Below, piece after piece: positions 25,535 to 34,578 of a DNA stretch of 64,000 nt. The position numbers and the translations under genes were made by a program. The stretch covers positions 780,312 through 844,311 of the forward strand of contig NZ_KK211159.1 of the NCBI RefSeq assembly GCF_000620645.1. Reading direction: 5' to 3'. The first letter of the stretch is position 1; each line of letters opens with the position of its first letter. Source of the DNA: Nocardioides sp. URHA0032. Lineage in GTDB: Bacteria > Actinomycetota > Actinomycetes > Propionibacteriales > Nocardioidaceae. The notes beneath the pieces are model-generated. The model had not been told where the DNA came from, made no database searches, and saw only the letters and a program-made list of their open reading frames with translations.

Positions 25535-25828
25535 CTAGTAACCGTCCTCGGCTCCGATGGGGACCTGCCCCTCGCGTACGGCGGCCTCGATGCTGGCGGC
25601 CAGGCGCGGGCAGCCGGGGTGGGCGTCGCGTCCGCCCCTGCGGCGCGCGAGCTCCGGGCACTGCCTGCGGGACTCCGTCGTCCACTGGATCGAGGTGTGG
25701 TGGTCGCTGTTCTTCTTCACGCCCACCCGAGCCAGGCAGTCGAGGCAGGCGACCTCGACCAGCCGGGCGGACGTGTAGAGACGCTGGTCCTCGAGCGTGT
25801 CGGCGCTCGTCGGGACGAAGGAGGCCAT
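25535..25828 (-). CDS. Small Cys-containing protein in the ksh operon
   Basis: 97 residues, start ATG overlapping the kshA stop (ATGA) and ending 4 bases before kshB. Four cysteines, CLDC in the first half and single Cys in RQCPEL and HPGCPRL, together with two adjacent His (NSDHHTS), could bind a metal or cluster. No family was recognised. Tight coupling between the oxygenase and its reductase suggests a role in assembly or activity of KshAB; this is inference. Confidence 0.75.
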   Translation of the reverse strand: MASFVPTSADTLEDQRLYTSARLVEVACLDCLARVGVKKNSDHHTSIQWTTESRRQCPELARRRGGRDAHPGCPRLAASIEAAVREGQVPIGAEDGY

Positions 25829-27018
25829 CAGGTCCCCGACATCATCTGGGGAGTCTCCGTCGAGTCGCCGGACGAGTGCGACTCGCCGTCCTCGTCGGCC
25901 TTCCTGCGGAGGTTCTCGGCGACCTCCTCCTGCCAGAACTCGTTGGCCCTCGTGGTGTCCACCTCGAACTCGAACCGGTCCACCATCTCCGGGACGACGT
26001 CGGCCTTGTCCACGTAGAACTGCTCGTACCAGCGGCGCAGCTGGTAGACGGGGCCGTCCTCCTCGCAGAGCAGCGGGTTCTGGACGGGCACCTTGTTCTT
26101 CCAGATGTGCACGTCCTGGAGGAAGCCCTCGCCGAACATCTGCGCGTACTTCTTCGCGATGTACTGCGCGGTGTCGTCGTCGATGCCCTCCGGCTTCTTC
26201 ACGGTGATGCCGTACTGCAGCGTGAAGGAGTCGGGCCCGGTCGGGATGTGGCAGTTGATGAGGATGACCTCGGTCTCGAAGCCCTTGTAGTCGACGTCGA
26301 GCCAGTTGATCATGTACGCCGGTCCGTAGTACGTCGCCTCGGACTTGAGGAACAGCTCGGCGCTGCCGTACCCGCCGGACTTGTCCGGGCGCCCCTTCGA
26401 CTCCATGTACTGGGTCGCCTCGGTGCCCTCGAAGACGTTGCGGAAGCTGGTCGGGAACGAGAAGTGCACGTAGTAGAAGTGCGCCATGTCCACGACGTTG
26501 TCGATCAGCTCGCGGCAGTGCGAGTCGGTGATCGGCACGACCTCCCACGACCAGTCGGTGTACTCGCCCTCCGCCACCCCGGGCAGCACCGGCGGCAGGA
26601 TGTCCAGGTCCGGCTCGGAGCCCTCGACGTCGTGCCAGATCAGCACCTGGCCGTTGCGGATCTGCACCGGGTACCGCTGGGTCCGGGCGCGCAGCGGGAC
26701 GCGGCGGGCGTAGGGGATCTGCTTGCACTTGCCGTCCCCGCCCCAGCGCCAGTCGTGGAACGGGCAGGCGATCTCGTCGCCCTTCACCTCGCCCTGGGTG
26801 AGGTCGCCGCCCATGTGCCGGCAGTAGCCGTCCAGGACGTTGATCTCGCCCTTCGAGTCCTCCCAGACCACGACCTTGCCGCCGAACGCCTCGATGCCGT
26901 GCGGCTTGCCGTCCCGGAAGGAGTCGGCGAGGCCGAGACAGTGCCAGCCGCGCGCGAACCGCTCCGGCGGAGTGCCCTGGTCGAGGCTCCGCGCCTTCGC
27001 GTGGGTGGTCTCACTCAT
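25828..27018 (-). CDS. kshA: 3-ketosteroid 9-alpha-hydroxylase oxygenase KshA
   Basis: Rieske non-heme iron oxygenase, 396 residues. Rieske ligands are Cys66-x-His68 and Cys85-x2-His88 (CPFHDW); the mononuclear iron motif is DMAHFYYVH. With KshB it 9-alpha-hydroxylates AD/ADD, causing opening of ring B in sterol breakdown. The ATG at 27018 has a GGAGG site seven bases upstream. It is divergent from the fadE26/27-like genes across a KstR-like operator. Confidence 0.9.
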   Translation of the reverse strand: MSETTHAKARSLDQGTPPERFARGWHCLGLADSFRDGKPHGIEAFGGKVVVWEDSKGEINVLDGYCRHMGGDLTQGEVKGDEIACPFHDWRWGGDGKCKQIPYARRVPLRARTQRYPVQIRNGQVLIWHDVEGSEPDLDILPPVLPGVAEGEYTDWSWEVVPITDSHCRELIDNVVDMAHFYYVHFSFPTSFRNVFEGTEATQYMESKGRPDKSGGYGSAELFLKSEATYYGPAYMINWLDVDYKGFETEVILINCHIPTGPDSFTLQYGITVKKPEGIDDDTAQYIAKKYAQMFGEGFLQDVHIWKNKVPVQNPLLCEEDGPVYQLRRWYEQFYVDKADVVPEMVDRFEFEVDTTRANEFWQEEVAENLRRKADEDGESHSSGDSTETPQMMSGT

Positions 27019-27047
27019 GCCGTGCCTCCAGACCTGTGGACCAAAAC

Positions 27048-27061
27048 GAGAACAGGTTATA
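27048..27061. promoter_or_regulatory. KstR-like operator between kshA and the fadE26-like gene
   Basis: GAGAACAGGTTATA matches TNNAACNNGTTNNA at the AAC-N2-GTT core and the final A, missing the first T. It overlaps candidate -10 hexamers for both directions (TATAGT on plus at 27058-27063; TATAAC on minus). KstR is the TetR-family repressor of cholesterol catabolism in mycobacteria and rhodococci. Confidence 0.65.
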
Positions 27062-27116
27062 GTTTTCCAGCGGCGGATACCAGCGCCACCCCTCACCTTC
27101 CCACCGGGAGTCCCCG

Positions 27117-28304
27117 ATGCACATCGCCCTCACGCCCGAGCAGGAGAGGCTCCGCGAGGAGCTGCGCGAGTACTTCGCCACGCTCGTCACGCCCGAGGTG
27201 AAGGCCGGCCTCGCCTCGGCGACCGGCGAGTTCGGCGAGGCCGGCGTCTACAAGGACGTGATCCGCCGGCTCGGCGCGGACGGCTGGCTCGGCATCGGGT
27301 GGCCGAAGGAGTACGGCGGGCAGGCGCGGTCGATGACCGACCAGCTGATCTTCACCGACGCGGCGGCGGTCGCCGGCGTACCGATCCCGTACCTGACGCT
27401 CAACACCGTCGGGCCGACGATCATGCGCTACGGCACCGACGAGCAGAAGGAGTACTTCCTCCCGCGGATCCTCCAGGGCGAGCTGCACTTCTCGATCGGC
27501 TACTCCGAGCCGGGCTCCGGCACCGACCTCGCCTCCCTGAGGACCCGCGCGGTGCGCGAGGGCGACGAGTGGGTGATCAACGGCCAGAAGATGTGGACGT
27601 CCCTCATCCAGTACGCCGACTGGCTCTGGCTCGCCTGCCGCACCGATCCCGACCTGCCGCGCCACAAGGGCCTCTCGATGATCCTGGTGCCGGCCGACTC
27701 CCCCGGGTTCTCCTACACGCCGGTGCACACCGTGGCCGGCGTGAGCACCAGCGCGACGTACTACGAGGACGTCCGGGTGCCGGCGTCGAACCTGGTGGGC
27801 GAGCTGAACGGCGGCTGGTCGCTGATGACCAACCAGCTCAACCACGAGCGGGTCGCGCTCACCTCCGCCGCCCCGCTGACCTACTCCATCGAGATGGTCC
27901 GGCGCTGGGCGCAGGAGACGAAGAACCCCGACGGGCAGCGCGTCATCGACACCGAGTGGGTGCAGATCGCGCTCGGCCGTGCCCATGCGCGCGCCGAGGC
28001 GCTCCGCCTGATCAACTGGAAGCTCGCGGCCGACGCCGACGCCGGTGTGGACCTCTCACCCGCCGAGGCGTCCGCGACCAAGATCTACGGCTCCGAGCTG
28101 GCGACCGAGGTCTACCGCACGCTGATGGAGGTGGTCGGCCCGAACGCCGGCGTCACCGGCGACTCCGAGGGGGCGGTGCTGCAGGGCCGGCTGGAGCGCT
28201 TCTACCGCTCCGCGCTGGTGATGACCTTCGGCGGCGGCACCAACGAGATCCAGCGCGACATCATCGGGTACGTCGGCCTCGGCCTCCCCGCTGCACGGCG
28301 TTGA
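27117..28304 (+). CDS. Acyl-CoA dehydrogenase, FadE26-like
   Basis: 395-residue flavoprotein of the acyl-CoA dehydrogenase fold; the FAD-binding motif region IGYSEPGSGTDLASL and C-terminal GGGTNEIQRDIIGYVGLGLP are clear. With the next gene and a CoA ligase it reproduces the M. tuberculosis order fadE26-fadE27-fadD17, whose first two products form the heterotetramer ChsE4-ChsE5 that dehydrogenates the sterol side chain. The ATG has a GGGAG site. The specific substrate is inferred from context. Confidence 0.87.
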   Translation: MHIALTPEQERLREELREYFATLVTPEVKAGLASATGEFGEAGVYKDVIRRLGADGWLGIGWPKEYGGQARSMTDQLIFTDAAAVAGVPIPYLTLNTVGPTIMRYGTDEQKEYFLPRILQGELHFSIGYSEPGSGTDLASLRTRAVREGDEWVINGQKMWTSLIQYADWLWLACRTDPDLPRHKGLSMILVPADSPGFSYTPVHTVAGVSTSATYYEDVRVPASNLVGELNGGWSLMTNQLNHERVALTSAAPLTYSIEMVRRWAQETKNPDGQRVIDTEWVQIALGRAHARAEALRLINWKLAADADAGVDLSPAEASATKIYGSELATEVYRTLMEVVGPNAGVTGDSEGAVLQGRLERFYRSALVMTFGGGTNEIQRDIIGYVGLGLPAARR

Positions 28305-28329
28305 ATTCAAAGACAGGGAGCTGAACGAC

Positions 28330-29442
28330 ATGGACTTCCGGTTCACCCAGGAGCAGGACGAGGCCGCGGAGCTCGCGGCCGGGATCCTCGAGGACCGCGC
28401 CACCAACGAGCGACTGAAGGAGGTCGAGGCGGCCGGCGACCGGTTCGACCGCGACCTGTGGGCCTCGCTCGGTGGGGCGGGCCTGCTCGGCCTCGCGCTG
28501 CCGGAGGAGCACGACGGGGCGGGGCTCGGCATCGTCGAGCTGTGCCGCGTGCTCGTCGAGGTCGGCCGCACGGTCGCCCCGGTGCCGCTGGCCGCGCACG
28601 GTGCCGCCTCCCGGCTGCTCGCGGAGCTCGGCTCGGACGAGCAGAAGGCCGCGTGGCTACCCCGCGCCGCGTCGGGTGCCGCCGTGCTGACGGCCGCCAT
28701 CGCCGAGGAGCGCGCCTGGGCGCCGAGCCGGCCCACCACCGTGGCGACGCCCGACGGCGAGGGCCACCGGCTCACCGGGAGCAAGGCCGTCGTACCCGCC
28801 GGGCCGTACGCCGACCTGTTCCTGGTCCCCGCCGAGACACCGTCCGGCGTCGGTGTGTTCCTCGTCGAGCCCGGCGACCCCGGCGTGACCGTGGTCGCCC
28901 AGACGTTCTCCGACCGCGACGCGGTCGCCCGCCTCGACCTGGACGGGGCCGTGCTCGGCGCCGACCGCCTCGTGGGCGACGCGGACGGCGTCGCCGACCA
29001 CCGCCTGCGCCAGCTCGTGGTGCTGACCGGCGCGGCCGAGCAGCTCGGCATCACCGAGGGTGCGCTGCGGCTGACCTCGACGTACGCGAAGACGCGCGAG
29101 CAGTTCGGCCGGCCGATCGGCACTTTCCAGGCCGTCTCGCAACGGCTCGCGGACGGCTACATCGACGTGCTCGGCCAACGGCTCACGCTCTGGCAGGCGG
29201 CCTGGCGGATGCAGGAGGGCCTGCCCGCCGACACCGAGGTCGCGATCGCCAAGCTGTGGGCGGCGGACGCCGGCCACCGGCTCGCGCACACGACCGTGCA
29301 CGTGCACGGTGGCGTCGGCATCGACCTGGACGGCGAGGCACACCGGTACTTCACCAGCGCCAAGCGGTTCGAGTTCCAGGGCGGCGGCGCCACCGAGCAG
29401 GCGCTGACGATAGGACGGGCGCTGGCGGCCGAGCCGGCATGA
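28330..29442 (+). CDS. Acyl-CoA dehydrogenase, FadE27-like
   Basis: 370 residues, shorter and more divergent than the upstream dehydrogenase, as expected for the second subunit of an alpha2-beta2 enzyme. STYAKTREQFGRPIGTFQAV and HVHGGVGIDLDGEAHRYFT are family motifs. It starts 25 bases after its partner with a GGGAG site and overlaps the CoA-ligase gene by ATGA. Likely the FadE27/ChsE5 counterpart. Confidence 0.85.
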   Translation: MDFRFTQEQDEAAELAAGILEDRATNERLKEVEAAGDRFDRDLWASLGGAGLLGLALPEEHDGAGLGIVELCRVLVEVGRTVAPVPLAAHGAASRLLAELGSDEQKAAWLPRAASGAAVLTAAIAEERAWAPSRPTTVATPDGEGHRLTGSKAVVPAGPYADLFLVPAETPSGVGVFLVEPGDPGVTVVAQTFSDRDAVARLDLDGAVLGADRLVGDADGVADHRLRQLVVLTGAAEQLGITEGALRLTSTYAKTREQFGRPIGTFQAVSQRLADGYIDVLGQRLTLWQAAWRMQEGLPADTEVAIAKLWAADAGHRLAHTTVHVHGGVGIDLDGEAHRYFTSAKRFEFQGGGATEQALTIGRALAAEPA

Positions 29443-31004
29443 CCATGCCGACCGTCCGCGAGCAGCTGCTCGCGAGGTCGGGTGACGACTCCCCCGGGCT
29501 GCTGTTCGAGGACGAGTCGTGGACGTGGGACGAGGTCGTGCGCGAGTCGTGCGTGCGGTCGGCCGTGCTCGCGACGATGCTGCCGGACGGCGAGCCGCCC
29601 CACGTCGGCGTGCTGCTGGAGAACGTCCCCGAGTTCGCGTTCCTCCTCGGCGGCGCGGCGCTGGGTGGCCAGGTGGTCGTCGGGCTGAACCCGACCCGTC
29701 GTGGCACGGCGCTCGCTGCGGACGTCGCGCGGGCGGACGTGCAGGTCGTCGTCACCGACGCGACGTACGCCGACCTGCTGTCGGAGGTGGACGTCCCGGT
29801 GCTGCCGGTGGAGTGCCCGGACTGGGCGGCGCTGCTGGAGGAGCACGCAGGCGCACCGGTGCCGGCGGTCGAGGTCGGGCCCGACGACCTGACGATGCTG
29901 ATCTTCACCTCGGGCACGTCCGGCGACCCCAAGGCCGTCAACGTCACGCAGGCGAAGGTCGCCTACCCGGGCCAGTTCCTCGCCGAGCGGTTCGGGCTGT
30001 CCCCCGCGGACACGGCGTACCTGTCGATGCCGATGTTCCACTCGAACGCGATCATGGCCGGCTGGGGTCCCGCCCTGGCAGCAGGCGCGACGGTGGCGCT
30101 GGCGCGGCGGTTCTCGGCGTCGGGCTTCCTCCCCGACGTGCGGCGGTACGGCGCGACCTACGCGAACTACGTCGGCAAGCCGCTCACCTACGTGATGGCC
30201 ACGCCCGAGCGGGCCGACGACGCCGACAACCCGCTGCGGCTGGTCTTCGGCAACGAGGCGAACGACCGCGACATCTCGGGCTTCGCGCGCCGGTTCGGCT
30301 GCGTCGTCGTCGACTCCTACTCCTCCACCGAGAACGCCGTCATCGTGCAGCGGGTCCCGGAGATGCCGCCCGGATCGCTCGGGCGCCCGATCGAGGGCGT
30401 CAAGGTGCTGGACCCGGAGACGATGGCGGAGACGGCGGACGCGGCCTTCGGGCCGAACGGTGAGCTGCTCAATGCGGACGAGGCGACGGGTGAGCTCGTG
30501 AACACGCTCGGGCCCGGGGCGTTCGCGGGCTACTACCAGGACCCGGACGCCGAGGCCGAGCGGATGCGCGGCGGCATGTACTGGTCGGGAGACCTGGCGT
30601 ACCGGGACGCCGACGGCTTCGTCTACTTCGCCGGTCGCACCGCCGACTGGCTGCGCGTCGACGGCGAGAACCTCGCCGCCGCTCCGATCGAGCGCATCCT
30701 GCTGCGCCACCCCGCCGTCTCCGAGGCGGCGGTGTACGCCGTCCCGGACGAGTCGGTCGGCGACCAGGTGATGGCCGCCGTGGTGGTCACCGCGCCTCTC
30801 GAGCCGGCCGGCTTCGAGGCCTTCCTCGCCGCCCAGCCTGACCTGTCCGAGAAGGCCTGGCCGAGATACGTCCGCGTGGTCGACACGCTCCCCCGCACGG
30901 CCACGAACAAGGTGCTCAAGCGGACCCTCGCCGCCGAAGGACCGGTCGCCGGCGACGGGGTGCTCTGGATGCGCGAACCGCGCGCCACGACGTACTCCGA
31001 GTGA
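29439..31004 (+). CDS. fadD17: AMP-dependent acyl-CoA ligase, FadD17-like
   Basis: 521-residue ANL-superfamily ligase activating a carboxylate with ATP and CoA. The AMP-binding loop is FTSGTSGDPKAV (about residues 156-167); YSSTENAVI, YWSGDLAYRDADGFVYFAGR and a C-terminal PRTATNKVLKR (catalytic Lys) follow. The ATG overlaps the stop of the preceding gene. By synteny with fadE26-fadE27-fadD17 the substrate is probably a sterol side-chain acid; the symbol is by synteny. Confidence 0.83.
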   Translation: MTMPTVREQLLARSGDDSPGLLFEDESWTWDEVVRESCVRSAVLATMLPDGEPPHVGVLLENVPEFAFLLGGAALGGQVVVGLNPTRRGTALAADVARADVQVVVTDATYADLLSEVDVPVLPVECPDWAALLEEHAGAPVPAVEVGPDDLTMLIFTSGTSGDPKAVNVTQAKVAYPGQFLAERFGLSPADTAYLSMPMFHSNAIMAGWGPALAAGATVALARRFSASGFLPDVRRYGATYANYVGKPLTYVMATPERADDADNPLRLVFGNEANDRDISGFARRFGCVVVDSYSSTENAVIVQRVPEMPPGSLGRPIEGVKVLDPETMAETADAAFGPNGELLNADEATGELVNTLGPGAFAGYYQDPDAEAERMRGGMYWSGDLAYRDADGFVYFAGRTADWLRVDGENLAAAPIERILLRHPAVSEAAVYAVPDESVGDQVMAAVVVTAPLEPAGFEAFLAAQPDLSEKAWPRYVRVVDTLPRTATNKVLKRTLAAEGPVAGDGVLWMREPRATTYSE

Positions 31005-31021
31005 GTCGCGAAGACCTGTCC

Positions 31022-32166
31022 CTACGGCCGCTCTACCTCGGCGAACACCGGCCGGCCCACCTCGGGGTCGTCGAACAGCCGCTGCGGGTCGGTGGTGTTC
31101 CGCGAGATCGAGACGAGGAGCTTCCCGTCCGCGAGCGGCACCTCAGGGTGCGCGAGGGGTGCGTACGTGAGGTGTCCGGTGTCGAAGCCGGCCGGTGCGG
31201 CCACCCCCTTGCGCGGCGTCCAGGGTCCGTACGGCGTCGGCGCCGTCCAGACGTACACGAAGTCACCCAGGTCGCCGTCCCGCTTGGAGACCGCGACCCA
31301 CTGTCCGTCGATCCGGTCCACGGACAGCGTCTGCGACACCCCGCCCGGGGCGGGGAGCACGGCGGCCGCCCGGCTCATGTCGGAGCCCCACCGGCCGCCG
31401 TCCCAGAACTCCCACCGGCTGCGGTCGGTCGGGTCGGAGATCGGAGCGCGCCCGACGTACAGCTCACGCCCGAAGTCGTGACCGGTCCGGCGGGTGCCGA
31501 ACATGTAGAACCACCGGCGGTGGACCGGGCCGCCGCGCCCCAGTTGACCTGGTCGAGCGAGTCGTCGTCCGGTGAGATCCGCATGATCTCCGACAGCTGC
31601 GGGGTGCCGTCGGTCGCCACGGTGAAGACGGCGGCGTCGGTCCCGAGGAACGTGTAGTCCAGGCCCTCGCCCGTCCCCCGGCGGGTGCGCGCGCAGAACA
31701 CCACCAGGACCTCGTCGACGCCCGGCTCCGCCCGGCTCTCGATGGGTCGCATGGCGACGATCGACATCGGCCAGCGGACCACGCCCGGAGCGGCGTCCGG
31801 CACCACCGGGCCGTCGGCGGGCGCCCGGACCTGCGCGATACAGGTGCCCGACGAGACCAGCATCGAGTTCGCGACCAGGCGCGGGGAGATGGAGGCCGAG
31901 CGGACCGTGTCGCCGAACACCCACACCACCCGCTGGTCGCGAAGCTGCGCGCTCGCGCCGATGTCGGCCGCCTGCCATGCGGGCAGGTCCGCCGAGGCGA
32001 CCACGCGGTTCAGGCCGTCGACGGTCAGGCCGGGGATCCGCCGGGGGCCGTCGGGGCAGGCCGGTGCGGTGCGGTACGCCGTGTCCGCCTCCGGCCGCGG
32101 CCCAGCGGACGCGCTGCAGGCGGTCGCGAGCACGCCCACCAGCAGCAGGCCCACGATCCGGCGCAC
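31022..32166 (-). pseudogene. DUF4185-like secreted lipoprotein, frameshifted
   Basis: Two overlapping frames encode consecutive halves of one protein. The N-terminal half (from GTG 32166) has a lipobox LLLVGVLATACS, WVFGDTVRSAS and ends with sense at DQVNWGAAA. The second half resumes in another frame at WFYMFGTRRTG and continues with TAPTPYGPW and HPEVPLADGKLLVSISRNT to the stop at 31022. The break is near 31525, where adding one G to CCCGG would restore the frame. Beta-propeller, glycan-related folds are expected for this family. It could be a true mutation or a sequencing error. Confidence 0.72.
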
Positions 32167-32178
32167 GCGACCAGCGTG

Positions 32179-32970
32179 TCACCGATCGGCGGGCGGCGGG
32201 GACGGTTCGGTGTCGCCGGTCGTGAACGGCGTGCCACCTCCGAACCCGTCCCGGACCTGGGCGGCATCGAGGACGCGGTACGGCGCGGCAGCGGTGGCCG
32301 ACCGCCGCCGCAGCTCGGCGACCGGCACGGGCCCGCGCGAGGCGACCACGACCAGGTTGCCCAGCCGGCGGGCCCGCATCGTCGCAGGCTCGGCGGTCAG
32401 CATCAGCTCGGGGAATACGGTGCGCAGCCCGGCGAGCACCCGCCTGGCCCAGCCGAACGGCGCCCGGTCGGTCAGGTTCAGCGCGAACAGGCCGGTCGGC
32501 TCGAGGACCCGGCTGACGTCACGGAAGAACTCGGCCGTGACCAGGTCGCCGGGCACCCGGGCATCCGCGAACGCGTCGAGGACGACCAGCTCGGCGTGCC
32601 CGTCCCGCAGCTCGGCGACGCCGCGCCTGCCGTCGAGCGGACGCACCTTGATGCCGCTGCGCGGCGGCAGCGGCAGCTGGGCCCGGACCATCTCGGTGAC
32701 GTCGGCGGCCGGCTCCAGGACGACCTGGGCGGAGCGTGGCCGGGCGGCCGCGACGTACCGCGGCAGCGTCAGCGCGGCGCCGCCGACGTGCAGGACCCGG
32801 AGCGGCGCGCCGGGGGGCGCGGCCGCGTCGATCACGTCCGCGATCCGGCGCACGTACTCGAACTCGAGCCGCAGCGGGTGGCGGAGGTCGACGTGCGACT
32901 GGTTCATCCCGGCCATCCGCAGCACGAACGTGCCCGGCCGGTCACCCGGCACGATCTCGGACGGCTCCAC
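32179..32970 (-). CDS. Spermidine-synthase-like (class I methyltransferase fold) protein
   Basis: 263 residues with a Rossmann core: VLHVGGAALTLPRY is the nucleotide/substrate loop, VVLEPAADV the acidic strand end and VVLDAFADARVPGDLVTAEFF the catalytic-region equivalent of spermidine synthase. Whether it makes polyamines is uncertain; many actinobacterial members have unknown substrates. GTG start at 32970 chosen because TACGGT lies 6 bases upstream and there is no ribosome site, suggesting a leaderless transcript. Confidence 0.75.
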   Translation of the reverse strand: MEPSEIVPGDRPGTFVLRMAGMNQSHVDLRHPLRLEFEYVRRIADVIDAAAPPGAPLRVLHVGGAALTLPRYVAAARPRSAQVVLEPAADVTEMVRAQLPLPPRSGIKVRPLDGRRGVAELRDGHAELVVLDAFADARVPGDLVTAEFFRDVSRVLEPTGLFALNLTDRAPFGWARRVLAGLRTVFPELMLTAEPATMRARRLGNLVVVASRGPVPVAELRRRSATAAAPYRVLDAAQVRDGFGGGTPFTTGDTEPSPPPADR

Positions 32971-32976
32971 GGCTGC

Positions 32977-32986
32977 ACCGTACGAT
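32977..32986. promoter_or_regulatory. Overlapping divergent -10 elements
   Basis: TACGGT on the minus strand (32982-32977) and TACGAT on the plus strand (32981-32986) overlap by two bases. Each ends 6 bases before a GTG start, of the spermidine-synthase-like gene and the P-loop kinase gene. Both transcripts would be leaderless. Confidence 0.55.
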
Positions 32987-32992
32987 GCCGCG

Positions 32993-33553
32993 GTGCTCAG
33001 CGCGTCCGACCCGCTCCCCTCCCGACCCGAGCGGGTTGCCGTCGCCGGCGTGAGCGGCTCGGGCAAGAGCACGCTCGCGCGGCGCGTCGCTGAGGTCCTG
33101 GGCCTGCCGTACGTCGAGCTGGACTCGCTGTTCCACGGACCGGGATGGGTCCCCCGGCCGACGTTCGAGGCCGACGTCGAGGCGTTCCTGGCTGCCGGCC
33201 GCTGGGTGACGGAGTGGCAGTACGACCGTGCTCGTCCCCTGCTCACCGCCGGCGCCGACCTCCTGGTCTGGCTGGACCTACCGTTCCCGCTGACGCTGAG
33301 CCGGCTGGTCCGCCGTACCGTCGGCCGACGGCTGCGCCTGGAGGAGCTCTGGAACGGCAACCGGGAGGGCCCGCTGCACACCTTCTTCACCGACCGCGAG
33401 CACGTCGTGCGGTGGGCGGTCCGCAGCCGGAACGCGTACGACACCCGGGTGCCGGCTGTGGCGGCGCAGCGACCCGAGCTGCCGATCGTGCGCCTGGGCA
33501 GCCGGCGCGACGTGGACCGCTGGGTCGAGGAGGTGCTCGCCTCGTTAGCCTGA
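32993..33553 (+). CDS. P-loop nucleoside/adenylate-kinase-like protein
   Basis: 186 residues. Walker A is [11 protein letters not shown] near residue 18-28, followed by LGLPYVELDSLFHGPGWVPR, a pattern of topology-modulation/FlaR-like adenylate kinases. LLVWLDLPFPLTLSRLVRRT is the second core strand and an Arg-rich lid follows. Substrate unknown. GTG at 32993 is preceded by TACGAT at 6 bases and no ribosome site. The cobT start follows five bases after its stop. Confidence 0.8.
   Translation: MLSASDPLPSRPERVAVAGVSGSGKSTLARRVAEVLGLPYVELDSLFHGPGWVPRPTFEADVEAFLAAGRWVTEWQYDRARPLLTAGADLLVWLDLPFPLTLSRLVRRTVGRRLRLEELWNGNREGPLHTFFTDREHVVRWAVRSRNAYDTRVPAVAAQRPELPIVRLGSRRDVDRWVEEVLASLA
33546..33551 (+). 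promoter_or_regulatory. Candidate -10 for a leaderless cobT transcript
   Basis: TAGCCT sits 7 bases before the cobT ATG, at the end of the preceding gene. No Shine-Dalgarno is visible before this ATG, so cobT may have its own leaderless message. Confidence 0.45.
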
Positions 33554-33558
33554 CGGCC

Positions 33559-34578
33559 ATGCGTCCCCCGTCTGCCGAGGTCGCGGCCCTGGCCGCAGCG
33601 CGCCTGTCGGCCCTCGCGACGCCGCCGGGTGCACTCGGCAGGCTCGGTGACCTCGCCGTCTGGCTGGCCGCGGCGCAGGGAGAGGTCCCGCCGCGCGAGC
33701 TGACGAACGTCCGCCTGGTGATCTTCGCGGGCGACCACGGCGTGGCGCGACACGGTGTCTCGGCGTACCCGCCCGCGATCACGGCCGCCATGGTCCGCTC
33801 GTTCGTGGCCGGCCGGGCCGCGGTGAACGCGCTGGCCCGGGCGCACGACGTGCACGTCCGGGTCCTCGACCTCGGCGTCGACGACGAGCTCGCCGGCGTG
33901 CCCGACGACGTCCGCCTCCACAAGGTGCGGCGCTCCTCGGGCGCGATCCACCTCGAGGACGCCCTCACGGCAGCGGAGACCCGGACGTCGCTGGCCGCCG
34001 GCGCGACGGTCGCCCGTGAGGAGGTCCACGCCGGCGCCCAACTGCTGCTGAGCGGCGACATGGGCATCGGCAACACCACGCCCGCGGCGGCCCTGGTCGC
34101 GGCCGGGCTGGGACTGCCGGCCGTCGAGGTCACCGGCCGCGGCACCGGCGTGGACGACCCGACCCTGGCGCACAAGCAGGCGGTGGTGCAGCAGGCCCTC
34201 GACCGGGCGGGCGGGCGCGCCGAGGATCCCGTCGCGGCGCTCGCGGCGTTGGGCAGCGCGGACCTCGCGGCCAGCACCGGGTTCCTGCTGGAGGCCGCGC
34301 GCCTCGGCGTGCCCGTGCTGCTCGACGGGCTGATGGCCGTCGCGTGCGCGCTGACCGCCGACCGGATCGAGCCCGGCGCCGCCGCGTGGTTCGCCGCAGG
34401 GCACCGCTCCACGGAGCCCGCGCAGTCGCTCGCACTCGGCAAGCTCGGCCTCGAGCCCGTCCTGGACCTGGGCATGCGGCTCGGCGAGGGCAGCGGCGCG
34501 GTCGCCGCAGTGCCGGTGCTGCGGAGCGCCGTCGCCCTGCTGCGCGACGTCGCGCTGCTCGAGGAGCTCGGTGGCTGA
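33559..34578 (+). CDS. cobT: Nicotinate-nucleotide-dimethylbenzimidazole phosphoribosyltransferase
   Basis: Makes alpha-ribazole phosphate, the lower-ligand precursor of cobalamin. 339 residues; PPGALGRLGDLAVWLA, FAGDHGVARHGVSAYP, SGDMGIGNTTPAAAL and the C-terminal RLGEGSGAV with the catalytic Glu are family motifs. The ATG at 33559 gives the standard N-terminus. The next gene cobS overlaps its end by 8 bases. Confidence 0.94.
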   Translation: MRPPSAEVAALAAARLSALATPPGALGRLGDLAVWLAAAQGEVPPRELTNVRLVIFAGDHGVARHGVSAYPPAITAAMVRSFVAGRAAVNALARAHDVHVRVLDLGVDDELAGVPDDVRLHKVRRSSGAIHLEDALTAAETRTSLAAGATVAREEVHAGAQLLLSGDMGIGNTTPAAALVAAGLGLPAVEVTGRGTGVDDPTLAHKQAVVQQALDRAGGRAEDPVAALAALGSADLAASTGFLLEAARLGVPVLLDGLMAVACALTADRIEPGAAAWFAAGHRSTEPAQSLALGKLGLEPVLDLGMRLGEGSGAVAAVPVLRSAVALLRDVALLEELGG

